Shown one piece after another: positions 1 through 6,092 of a DNA stretch of 6,430 nucleotides (positions are counted from its first letter, which is position 1; each line of letters starts with the position of its first letter). The notes below the pieces were generated by a model, which saw only the letters and a list, made by a program, of their open reading frames with translations, searched no databases and was not told the origin of the DNA. The stretch spans positions 1-6,430 of the forward strand of contig JBOGED010000603.1 of the NCBI GenBank assembly GCA_050743625.1, read 5' to 3'. Position numbers and translations under genes: made by a program. This DNA comes from JBOGED01 sp050743625 (GTDB lineage Bacteria; Actinomycetota; Nitriliruptoria; Euzebyales; Egibacteraceae).

Positions 1-1103
1 CCCCGATAGTTCACGGCCATCGCGTGGTGCAGTGGCACGGGCAGGTCTACGCCAGCTTGCCACCTGTCCGTCACCGGGTCATAGCCTTCGGTCCGGGCAG
101 TCGCATGCGCACCCTCAAGACCGCCGAACACCCACACGATCCCGCCGGACTCGGCGACCGCGACCTGCTGCCGCGCGGTGTAGGACGGTCGGAGGAGGTG
201 CCACTCGATCGCGCCCGTCGGGTTGGACGGGGGAACGGCGAGGGCCTCGACGGCGTCCGACTCGGGGTCTGTTGATCCCGGGCCCGCGGCCTTGGCCGCG
301 CCGTTGATGGCGTAGACCGACGTACCCACGGCAGCGACGCCGAGCCCGTGCCTGGGCGTGGAGAGGAACGGCAGACCGGACCAGCTTCCCGCCGCCATGT
401 CATAGGCCTCTACGGTCCCGTACACCTCGGTCGGCTGACGACCGCCGGCAACGATCAACCGGCCTTCCACCACCGCCGCGCCCAGACCACCACGCGCCGT
501 CGGCATCGACGGCAGCTCCGCCCACCGGTCCTCCACCGGGTCGTACCGCTCGAGCGCCCCGGTACTGGCGCTCGCGGGAAGGACGCGCCCGCCGACGGCA
601 TAGACGTAGCGGTCATCCGCCGCGGCCGCGAGGGACGCCCGCGCCGTCGGGATGGAGGCGGCCTGGAACCAACGGGTCCCGTCGAACACCTCGGTGGTCG
701 GAACCAGCAGGTCACCGTCCTGACCACCCACCAGGACAAGCTTGTCGCCCACGACGGCGGCGGCCCCCGCCGCGCGGGGTCGCTGGAGCCGGTCGAGCTC
801 GCGCCAGGCGCCGCCGCGGAGCACGAAGACACGGTCGGACGTCGTCGCGGTGAGGTTCTCGCCAGCGGGGATCCAACCCCCGAGCACCATCAGCTCGCCC
901 CGGTAGTTGACCGCCATCGCGTGGTGCAGTGGCACGGGCAGGTCGGGACCCTGCTTCCAGGTGTCGATGGCGGGGTCGTAGCCTTCGGTCTTCACGGTGG
1001 CCCTACCGCCCTCCAGCCCTCCGAAGACCCATACGGTCCCGTTCGCCTCGGCGACCGCCGCCTGTTGGCGTGCGACGGGCGCGTCCCGCAACGTCCGCCA
1101 GTT
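1..1103 (-). repeat. Duplicated Kelch propeller within the kinase gene, period 897 bases (299 codons)
   Basis: The segment starting at residue 407 (base 1103) is repeated from about residue 706 (base 206), in frame. Bases 16-47 are identical to 913-944 (32 of 32). The surrounding protein is also closely similar: both copies have ARQQ, VWVFGGLEG, TEGYDP and DLPVPLHHAMAVNYRG at matching offsets. 299 residues is about six blades of 50 residues, so the unit looks like one whole six-bladed propeller. The window ends early in copy two, so its length and any further copies cannot be seen. Confidence 0.85.
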
Positions 1104-2321
1104 CGAGGCGAACGCGGAGCTGGACCCACCCTGAGTATCCGCGGGCGAGGAAGGGGCCAGCTCAGGCGAGTGGGCTTGGTCGCCAGACGGCCCGCGCAGC
1201 GCGCCCACACCGAGGCTGACGGCGGCGATCGTCGCCACCGCGATGAGCCCGGCGAGCAGGCGACGCCGGGCTCGCTCCGCTGATCTCCCTCGGGACGAGC
1301 CCGCGCGCGCCGACAGCGAGCTGACGGGTACGAGGCCGGCGGGCGTGCCGTCCATCGGCTCACGCGCCTGCGGCTCGGGCGGGGGGGCGATCGACACATG
1401 CTCGCCCGAGGCGGCGGAGACGAACGAGCTTTCCGACACGACGAGGCCCGCCTGGCCGAGCCACGCGCTTCCCCACTCCTGCGCCCCCGCGGCGGCGAGC
1501 GCGACGCCGAACGCCTCAGCGGTCTCGTAGCGATCGACCGGGCTGGTGGACAGCGCCGTCATCGTCACGTCTGCCACGGACTCGGGAACCCAAGGGGCGA
1601 TATCACGGAGGGGCAGCGGCTGCTCGTGAACGTGCCGGTAGAGCGTGGCGATGGGCTTGCTGTCCTTCGGGAACGGCAACCGGCCGGACAGCAGCTCGTA
1701 AAGCACGGTGGCCGTTGCGTACACGTCGGTACTCGGGCTCAGGCGCCGCCCACTCGCCTGCTCAGGCGCCATATACGCGGGGGTGCCAAGCACCTGGCCG
1801 TCACGGCTCGCGAGGGTGATCGACCCCCCGACCACCTTCGCCATGCCGAAGTCCGTCACCTTCAGCACTCCCTCGGAGGAGAACATCAGGTTCTGCGGCT
1901 TGATGTCGCGGTGGAGCGTCCCCCGCTGGTGCGCATGGTGGAGGCCGGCGCAGGTCGCCAGGATCGCCGCACAAGAGGCTTGAACGTCCAGGTCACCGGC
2001 GACGAAGCGGTCCCAGAGGGTCCCGCCCCTGAGCCGTTCCATGATGAGCAGGCACAGTCCCTCCCGCTCGACGAAGTCGTACACCGGAACGATATGCGGG
2101 TGGTCCAGCGCGGCGAGCACCCGCGCCTCCGAGACGAATCGCCCGCGCACCGACTGATCCGATGCCGCCACCGGGGGAAGCTGTTTGATCGCGACCTCGC
2201 GGTTGAGCTGCCGGTGCCTCCCCGCCCGTACGACGCCCCAGGCTCCTCTCCCGAGCTCTTCGCCGATCTCGTATGCCGGAAGCGCCGCCCCAACCGCTTC
2301 GTCGTGCAGGTTCACGCTCAT
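1..2321 (-). CDS. Membrane serine/threonine protein kinase with external Kelch propeller, 3' end outside window
   Basis: A PknB-like kinase that phosphorylates Ser/Thr of target proteins in the cytoplasm, fused to a probable external sensor or adhesion domain. 773 complete codons are visible with no stop, so the C-terminus lies beyond base 1. Start ATG at 2319-2321 is preceded by GAAGGA (2328-2333) six bases upstream. The kinase spans about residues 17-280: glycine loop GRGAWGVV 24-31, catalytic Lys46, helix-C Glu65, HRDIKPQN with H137/D139/N144, DFG at 157-159, APE at 185-187. All catalytic residues are present, so it should be active. A Ser/Pro/Ala-rich linker leads to an Arg-rich stretch and one transmembrane helix (355-375). 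From about residue 407 come Kelch blades with V/LxVGG or WVFGG strands roughly every 50 residues. By family logic the kinase is inside and the Kelch part outside. The Kelch ligand cannot be read from sequence. Two regulator genes lie upstream on the same strand, separated by 438 bases. Confidence 0.94.
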   Translation of the reverse strand, partial: MSVNLHDEAVGAALPAYEIGEELGRGAWGVVRAGRHRQLNREVAIKQLPPVAASDQSVRGRFVSEARVLAALDHPHIVPVYDFVEREGLCLLIMERLRGGTLWDRFVAGDLDVQASCAAILATCAGLHHAHQRGTLHRDIKPQNLMFSSEGVLKVTDFGMAKVVGGSITLASRDGQVLGTPAYMAPEQASGRRLSPSTDVYATATVLYELLSGRLPFPKDSKPIATLYRHVHEQPLPLRDIAPWVPESVADVTMTALSTSPVDRYETAEAFGVALAAAGAQEWGSAWLGQAGLVVSESSFVSAASGEHVSIAPPPEPQAREPMDGTPAGLVPVSSLSARAGSSRGRSAERARRRLLAGLIAVATIAAVSLGVGALRGPSGDQAHSPELAPSSPADTQGGSSSAFASNWRTLRDAPVARQQAAVAEANGTVWVFGGLEGGRATVKTEGYDPAIDTWKQGPDLPVPLHHAMAVNYRGELMVLGGWIPAGENLTATTSDRVFVLRGGAWRELDRLQRPRAAGAAAVVGDKLVLVGGQDGDLLVPTTEVFDGTRWFQAASIPTARASLAAAADDRYVYAVGGRVLPASASTGALERYDPVEDRWAELPSMPTARGGLGAAVVEGRLIVAGGRQPTEVYGTVEAYDMAAGSWSGLPFLSTPRHGLGVAAVGTSVYAINGAAKAAGPGSTDPESDAVEALAVPPSNPTGAIEWHLLRPSYTARQQVAVAESGGIVWVFGGLEGAHATARTEGYDPVTDRWQAGVDLPVPLHHAMAVNYR

Positions 2322-2482
2322 GATGATTCCTTCTTCCTGATGCACGTCGCACGCCGGACAGTCGCGCCGGGTCGCCGACGAGTCCTCACCCGGCTTACGA
2401 ACGGATCGATGCTCCGCGCTCTTTGCATATCCCACCCGTCCAGACGTTTCGGAACAACCCGTCAGGCACAGCCGCGATCCAG

Positions 2483-2502
2483 CCCGCGCGCAAATGCGCG
2501 GG
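2483..2502. other. GC-rich stem-loop upstream of the kinase
   Basis: CCCGCGC at 2483-2489 pairs perfectly with GCGCGGG at 2496-2502 around a six-base loop GCAAAT. Neither strand has a T-run after it, so it is not a standard intrinsic terminator. It lies about 160 bases upstream of the kinase start and could be a leader structure or a protein site, or chance in GC-rich DNA. Confidence 0.35.
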
Positions 2503-2573
2503 GGGCGGACTTTACGCGACCAGCGCACGGCGAGGAAATCGCCTAGGCGGTCCATGAGGGGATAGAGACTCGC

Positions 2574-2598
2574 GGCGGGTTGGTTCGTTCCACCCGCC
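2574..2598. other. Stem-loop between regulator operon and kinase, possible weak terminator
   Basis: GGCGGGT at 2574-2580 pairs with ACCCGCC at 2592-2598. Allowing one bulged T, the stem extends by two more pairs (GG/CC) to a TTCGTT loop. It lies about 160 bases past the stop of the second response regulator on the minus strand, where it could end or attenuate that transcript. No U-tract follows, so a role in termination is uncertain. Confidence 0.35.
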
Positions 2599-2759
2599 CT
2601 GAGAACATCCAAGGTCAAGACCCGAGACGGTGACACGACACGGCGAGACATACAGTCGGCACGCCAACAACTGACCGACTTTCCAGGTCTTGCATTCACC
2701 CACGCTTATCGTGCGCTTAACGCCCGCCCATCAGGATCCACACGGCCCGGAGCGCTCGA

Positions 2760-3470
2760 TCAGCCCGGTCGACGCGCTCCAACGGAACCAGGAGCGCCGT
2801 TTCCGACACGGCCTCGCAACCAGCCATGCTCTACCGCCATGGCGGCGGCCTCGAGGCGTGAGTGAGCGCCCAGCTTGCGCACGACGTTCTGGATGTGGGT
2901 CCGCGCGGTCTGAGGTGAGATGACGAGAATCTCTGCGATCATCCGGTTGCCGCACCCGTCGACGAGCAGCTCAAGCACTTGCTTCTCCCGGGCAGTGAGC
3001 CGGAGGAACAGCTCGTAGAACTCGTCGGCCTGGCGCGCGCTCGCCGTCAGTGCTCTGAGCAGGCCTTGGAGCATCGCGGGTGGTACCACCGCCTCCCCCG
3101 CGTACACCTTGCGGACGGCGCCCACGAGCGCGGACAGCGAGGTGTCCTTCGTCGTGTAGCCCTCGACGCCCGCCCGCACGGCGGCCAGCAGCACCGCCGG
3201 GTTCCCCACATCGTCGATGACGAGGACACGTTGCTGGGGGCACGTGACCTTGATCTGCTCGCAGAGCGCCAACCCCGCTCGGCCCGGCATCATGCTACCG
3301 ATGCAGACCACGTCAGGCTCCAGTCGCTGCAGCCGCTCGAGCGCCTCCATCTCGTCACTGACCTGCGCGACGATCTCCAGATCGGTCTCCGCGGCGAGTG
3401 CGGCGCTGAGCGCCGCCCGATGAAGTGCGCGGCTCTCGGCGACAAGAAGCCGCACCCGCGAACCGCTCAC
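2760..3470 (-). CDS. NarL/FixJ-type response regulator with a degenerate receiver
   Basis: A 236-residue transcription regulator. The GTG start at 3468-3470 is chosen because it overlaps the TGA stop of the upstream gene (GTGA, 3467-3470), a common layout for translational coupling. The frame stays open further upstream, but only inside the neighbouring gene. Residues about 5-125 form a receiver-like domain, and a LuxR/GerE helix-turn-helix follows at about 156-216, beginning LTAREKQVLELL and continuing through SPQTARTHIQNVVRKL. The receiver is abnormal: the phospho-accepting Asp before the MPG motif is Gly58 (codon GGT at 3297-3299), the usual DD pair at the end of strand 1 reads E12-S13, and the Thr/Ser switch position is D86. 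Lys108 in GYTTKD is kept. It probably cannot be phosphorylated in the normal way. The DNA-binding part looks intact. Target genes are unknown. Confidence 0.93.
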   Translation of the reverse strand: MSGSRVRLLVAESRALHRAALSAALAAETDLEIVAQVSDEMEALERLQRLEPDVVCIGSMMPGRAGLALCEQIKVTCPQQRVLVIDDVGNPAVLLAAVRAGVEGYTTKDTSLSALVGAVRKVYAGEAVVPPAMLQGLLRALTASARQADEFYELFLRLTAREKQVLELLVDGCGNRMIAEILVISPQTARTHIQNVVRKLGAHSRLEAAAMAVEHGWLRGRVGNGAPGSVGARRPG

Positions 3471-4180
3471 TGCGGGTCCGCCAGCGCGGTCCCGGGCTCG
3501 GCCAAGGGACGGAGCCCACAGCGGTATCCCAGAGTGACCGCCTCTAGGCGGGTCCGGACGTTCAGCTTGCCGAGGAGGTTTTGCACGTGGGTCCGCACGG
3601 TGTTCGGTGAGATCTTCAGCAGATCGGCGACCTGCGCGTTCGAGGCGCCGGACATGAGCGTCCGTAGGATCTGCATCTCTCGGGCGGTGAGGCGACCCAT
3701 CAACCCGGGCCCCCGAGCCGGCTCGACGGAACGCGGTATCCCCGGCGAGGCCGAGGCCATCCCGGTCACCGCGGCGAGCAATTCCTGAGGAGTCGACCAG
3801 GCGGAAAGGACCGCCTCGACCTCCAACTCTTGGAAATGCACCCCGAGGGCGGGAGTACCTCCGGCGGCATGCGACACGACGAGCAGCCGCATCGATGGGC
3901 ACTCCCGGCGCGCGACTGACACGCACTCGCCTGCCCACTCCGGCTCCAAGTTCCCGTCGAGCAACAGCGCCTCCGGGCGGTATCGCTCGATCGCGGAGAC
4001 CACGCCGTCAGCTCGCACATGAACCGCGGTCAACTCTGCGGCGAGCAGAAGCTGGGTAAGTCCTTTCATGAACACGTCATCACCGCCCACGACGAGCACA
4101 TTCAAGGGTTCCTGGACGACTCGCCTTTCGTACCAGGCGTTTACCCCAATTACGTCCACCGCCATCGGAACCCCCCCCAT
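3467..4180 (-). CDS. NarL/LuxR-type response regulator with an atypical receiver
   Basis: A 237-residue DNA-binding regulator and first gene of a two-gene unit. ATG at 4178-4180 follows AGGAG (4185-4189) with a four-base gap. A second in-frame ATG at codon 6 (4163-4165) is an alternative start. After about 25 extra N-terminal residues comes a receiver domain (26-140). It keeps Asp75 in LLLDGN as a possible phospho-acceptor and S103 at the switch position. The strand-1 acidic pair is replaced by G32-G33, with DD displaced to 34-35, and the conserved Lys aligns with A127. The C-terminal LuxR-type helix-turn-helix (163-222) is canonical, with LTAREMQIL and SPNTVRTHVQNLLGKL. It overlaps the downstream regulator by four bases. 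The two proteins look like paralogues in the DNA-binding half (both have TAREKQ/MQ, SPxTxRTHxQN and a RLEA motif), so they may share or compete for sites. Confidence 0.93.
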   Translation of the reverse strand: MGGVPMAVDVIGVNAWYERRVVQEPLNVLVVGGDDVFMKGLTQLLLAAELTAVHVRADGVVSAIERYRPEALLLDGNLEPEWAGECVSVARRECPSMRLLVVSHAAGGTPALGVHFQELEVEAVLSAWSTPQELLAAVTGMASASPGIPRSVEPARGPGLMGRLTAREMQILRTLMSGASNAQVADLLKISPNTVRTHVQNLLGKLNVRTRLEAVTLGYRCGLRPLAEPGTALADPQ

Positions 4181-4184
4181 TGAG

Positions 4185-4189
4185 CTCCT
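4185..4189 (-). promoter_or_regulatory. Ribosome binding site of the first response regulator
   Basis: AGGAG on the minus strand, four bases before ATG at 4180, which supports this start over the ATG at 4165. The start codon runs straight into a G-tract: eight consecutive G, counting the G of ATG (4171-4178). That tract could itself act as a purine-rich site for the second ATG five bases further on, so both starts may be used. Confidence 0.55.
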
Positions 4190-4308
4190 AGTCCCCCCGT
4201 ACGCCCTCGGGCGCCGTCGTTCACTCCCGTACGCGCGAAATCCTTGCCACGAGTCAGTACCTCCCCCGAATCCGAGCGCACCGGTACATTGCAGTATGCC
4301 ACTGCTTC

Positions 4309-4331
4309 GGGAGTCCGGGAAGACTCCCTTT
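4309..4331 (+). terminator. Terminator-like hairpin in the divergent intergenic region
   Basis: GGGAGTC (4309-4315) pairs perfectly with GACTCCC (4322-4328) around CGGGAA, followed on the plus strand by TTT and, after AGGG, another TTT. This is the shape of a short intrinsic terminator reading plus. No plus-strand gene lies upstream within the window, so it may block antisense read-through into the repeat and membrane-protein region, end a small RNA, or act as an operator for the minus-strand regulators. Confidence 0.4.
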
Positions 4332-4352
4332 AGGGTTTGCGTGCTCCTTTAT

Positions 4353-4533
4353 TCCTTGGGCCTTCCAGCGGTGGGGCGTCAGGACGCATCCGTCGGCGAC
4401 CTCGCGCTCACGTCTCCGCGCGATCCGTGCATCCAGATCCAGTCCTTGGGTGTGGAGCGGTGGGGCGTCAAGGACGCATCCGTCGGCGACCTCGCGCTCA
4501 CGTCTCCGGGCGATCCGTGCATCCAGATCCACG
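4353..4533. repeat. Two tandem direct repeats of 90 bases
   Basis: Copy one starts at TCCTTGGG (4353-4360) and copy two at the same word (4443-4450). The core 4367-4441 and 4456-4531 differ by one substitution (C4419 versus G4509) and one inserted A (about 4470), so they are nearly identical. The period of 90 is set by matching words such as AGGACGCATC at 4381 and 4471. The repeats fill the space before the membrane-protein gene; copy two ends about ten bases before its -10-like box. Although 90 is a multiple of three, no start, ribosome binding site or known protein supports translation. The near-identity points to a recent duplication. Confidence 0.88.
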
Positions 4534-4541
4534 GTTCAGGC

Positions 4542-4547
4542 TAGGCT
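4542..4547 (+). promoter_or_regulatory. Probable -10 box of a leaderless promoter
   Basis: TAGGCT matches TANNNT and ends six bases before the ATG at 4554. This is the spacing expected if transcription starts at the A of the start codon, as in leaderless genes common in actinobacteria. No good Shine-Dalgarno sequence precedes that ATG, which agrees with a leaderless message. No clear -35 element is seen; the -35 position falls inside repeat copy two. Confidence 0.5.
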
Positions 4548-4553
4548 CTCCCT

Positions 4554-5072
4554 ATGGGGCTGTTCTCGCCACGCTCCGAGGTTGTCGAAGCGGACGGATG
4601 GCTGTGGCTCGCACCGCGGCGCCGCAGCGTAAAACGGCGGCACTCCCTCGCGTCCTTCTTCATCGCGACGCTGATCTGGGGTGGCCTGCTCGTCTACCAG
4701 TTGCTCCCACGCGTCGCCCGCGAACTCGCGATCGTGCTCTTCGTCGTGCTCTCGATCTGGCTGATCGGGTTGACCGCTCGTACGGGGCAGACGCGCGTCG
4801 CGATGTCGCCGATCGGCGTCGCGCTTCACACCGGCCTCGAGGCCACGCAGATCGGCTGGCCCGCCCTCCGCATGGTGGCCGGGCAGCGCGTCGGTGGCCG
4901 CGTGCGCGTGCTGCTCGGCACGGGCGACAAGGTCCATGTGGCTCGGGCGACGTTCGACGTCGTACCTGCCCGCGAGTGGCTCGACCGCTGCGCCGCCGAG
5001 GCCCGCCGCCGTAACCTCGACCCGATCCCGGTGGAGGATGGCCTGGGGTGGAGATCCTCCGACTTGGCGTAG
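4554..5072 (+). CDS. Small membrane protein with bacterial PH-like domain
   Basis: A 172-residue protein of unknown role. The N-terminus has a basic stretch (APRRRSVKRRH, 20-30) followed by two hydrophobic helices at about 33-51 and 57-73, separated by a short PRVARE turn, a helical hairpin in the membrane. The remainder (about 78-155) resembles the bacterial PH-like fold found in many actinobacterial membrane proteins: a beta-rich stretch with SPIGVALHTG, then IGWPALRMV, then VRVLLGTGDKVHVA, and a closing helix EWLDRCAAEARRR. The GW at 101-102 fits the conserved W of such domains. Both soluble ends are predicted cytoplasmic from the positive charges. It stands alone on the plus strand and converges on the ferritin-like gene. 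Function cannot be stated beyond the fold; the PH assignment is by pattern only. Confidence 0.85.
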   Translation: MGLFSPRSEVVEADGWLWLAPRRRSVKRRHSLASFFIATLIWGGLLVYQLLPRVARELAIVLFVVLSIWLIGLTARTGQTRVAMSPIGVALHTGLEATQIGWPALRMVAGQRVGGRVRVLLGTGDKVHVARATFDVVPAREWLDRCAAEARRRNLDPIPVEDGLGWRSSDLA

Positions 5073-5076
5073 AAAC

Positions 5077-5124
5077 GCCGGACTCCGGCTTTGGGCAGGT
5101 AGGTGCCCCAAGCCGGAGTCGGGC
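5077..5124. terminator. Bidirectional terminator hairpin between convergent genes
   Basis: GACTCCGGCTTTGGGCA (5081-5097) pairs with TGCCCCAAGCCGGAGTC (5104-5120): 17 pairs including one G-T wobble, around a GGTAGG loop. After one mismatch, GCC/GGC add three more pairs out to 5077 and 5124. It sits five bases after the stop of the plus-strand gene and 18 bases after the stop of the minus-strand gene, so it can end both transcripts. Only the minus-strand direction has even a weak U-rich tail (GTTTCT). Confidence 0.82.
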
Positions 5125-5141
5125 TAACGCGGATAGGAGAA

Positions 5142-6080
5142 CTAAGCGTTGTCCTCGCTCTTGTTGATCGCGCCGTTGACACCGGCGGGGAAGAAGCCAC
5201 CCTCGGTGACGGCCGCAGGGTTCAGGTACACGATGTTGAGCACCTGACCGGGGGTGCGGCTGAAGGCGATGCCATTCTCGTCGGCGGGGACGATGTTGGC
5301 CTTGCCGTCGGCGTCGGTGATGCCCTGGTCCAGGTCCTCCGGCCCGTCGAGGCTGTCACGCGCGTCCGAGATCGCGTTCGCCGCGGTGATCGCCGTTGCG
5401 CCAAGCGAGAACAGCACCGTCCTGATGTTGCTCGCGTGGTACGCCTCGACCGCGAGGATGCCGGCGGCGGCCTCGAGGAACGTCTTGTTGCTAATGAGCG
5501 GGGCCGCGCCCTTGTACGCGGTCACGCCGACGTCCTCGAAGATGAAGGCCGCGAGCAGGAAGTTGACCTCGTTCGCGTAGGGATCGAACGTCTGGTTGCC
5601 GCTGATGAGCCCCGCAGCGGTCGCCGCTGCAGTGAAGGCCGTGTCGAGGTTGATTGCGGGGCGGGCGACGGCGGCCGAGCCGAGCGCGGCGCGCAGGAAC
5701 GCGACGTGCGCCTTCTCGTCGGCGGCGATCTCCTCCGCGTACTGCCGGATGGCCTTGGTCTTGAAGGGAACCTTCGCGCCGCCGGTCACCTTGCCAAGCT
5801 TCCCGACGCCGTCGATCAGCTTGTCGGGGAGGCCACTACCAGTCACTGCCCTGAGGTAGAACTCGGCTTCCAGGTATTCCAGGTTCAGCGCGAAGTTCAG
5901 GACGGTGGCGTCGCTGGGGCCGTCACCCGCGGCCGCCTCGACGGCATCGAACGTGCTCAACATCCCGGCACCGAGCATGCCGAGGCCGGCCAACCCAGTG
6001 CCCTTCAAGAACATCCGCCGGTCGGCTTCGGTCTCGGCGCTGCGATTGATGGCATTGGTCAAGAATCGAGCATCGAACAA
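5142..6080 (-). CDS. Tat-exported ferritin-like domain protein (Ferritin_2 / desiccation-related type)
   Basis: A 312-residue protein of the exported ferritin-like family (Ferritin_2 type, related to plant desiccation-related PCC13-62). TTG at 6078-6080 is taken as the start because AAGGAG lies six bases upstream; the frame is open to an ATG at 6308 but that extension is Arg/Pro-rich and lacks a ribosome site. A twin-arginine signal follows: RRMFLK at 21-26, then a Gly/Leu/Ala hydrophobic stretch to about 43. The four-helix ferritin core carries candidate metal ligands: E68 and E71 or E73 (LEYLEAEFY), E122 and H125 (DEKAH), E182 (FEDVG), E212 and H215 (EAYH). These E/ExxH pairs are the usual di-iron pattern, so folding in the cytoplasm with metal before Tat export is plausible. 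The C-terminal 75 residues are acidic and Asn/Gly-rich. Members are often linked to stress or desiccation, but the reaction is not established. Confidence 0.94.
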   Translation of the reverse strand: MFDARFLTNAINRSAETEADRRMFLKGTGLAGLGMLGAGMLSTFDAVEAAAGDGPSDATVLNFALNLEYLEAEFYLRAVTGSGLPDKLIDGVGKLGKVTGGAKVPFKTKAIRQYAEEIAADEKAHVAFLRAALGSAAVARPAINLDTAFTAAATAAGLISGNQTFDPYANEVNFLLAAFIFEDVGVTAYKGAAPLISNKTFLEAAAGILAVEAYHASNIRTVLFSLGATAITAANAISDARDSLDGPEDLDQGITDADGKANIVPADENGIAFSRTPGQVLNIVYLNPAAVTEGGFFPAGVNGAINKSEDNA

Positions 6081-6086
6081 CGTGGT

Positions 6087-6092
6087 CTCCTT
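6087..6092 (-). promoter_or_regulatory. Strong ribosome binding site that fixes a TTG start
   Basis: AAGGAG on the minus strand, six bases before TTG at 6080. No ATG or GTG lies at a comparable distance, and the first downstream ATG (residue 23) falls inside the Tat motif, so TTG is the best start for the ferritin-like gene. Confidence 0.85.

Larger units (their letters stand above)
2322..2759. other. Intergenic region between response regulator and kinase
   Basis: 438 bases without a supportable gene. It holds the kinase ribosome binding site (2328-2333) and presumably the kinase promoter, although no convincing -35/-10 pair was found. It also contains two hairpins, listed separately, and a 10-base perfect palindrome CGCCTAGGCG at 2540-2549. 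A 63-codon open frame on the minus strand (2703-2512, GTG start) has no clear ribosome binding site and no recognisable domain, and is not called. Confidence 0.6.

Noticed and set aside
348..1283. Long plus-strand open frame of 311 codons
   Set aside because: It lies antisense to the kinase gene, which has a full set of kinase and Kelch motifs; this frame is Arg/Gly-rich with no recognisable domain, as expected of a shadow in GC-rich DNA.
1381..1387. G7 run inside the kinase gene as a phase-variation switch
   Set aside because: It encodes Pro residues in a low-complexity linker, and runs of this length are expected in GC-rich DNA; nothing else supports slippage.
1398..2546. Plus-strand open frame of 382 codons
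   Set aside because: Antisense to the kinase domain, no ribosome site and no recognisable fold.
2512..2703. Small minus-strand frame of 63 codons in the regulator-kinase gap
   Set aside because: GTG start without a clear ribosome site, no domain, and it spans the hairpins at 2574-2598 and the palindrome at 2540-2549.
4254..4532. Minus-strand frame of 92 codons translating the 90-base repeats
   Set aside because: The repeated Arg-rich peptide follows only from the DNA repeat; no ribosome site or family, and it would end close to the promoter of the divergent gene.
4353..4533. CRISPR array
   Set aside because: Only two contiguous 90-base units, with no short repeat alternating with unique spacers.
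4337..5014. Plus-strand 225-codon frame across the repeats into the membrane-protein gene
   Set aside because: Out of frame with the PH-like protein, which has clear membrane helices; the alternative is Arg/Pro-rich with no domain.
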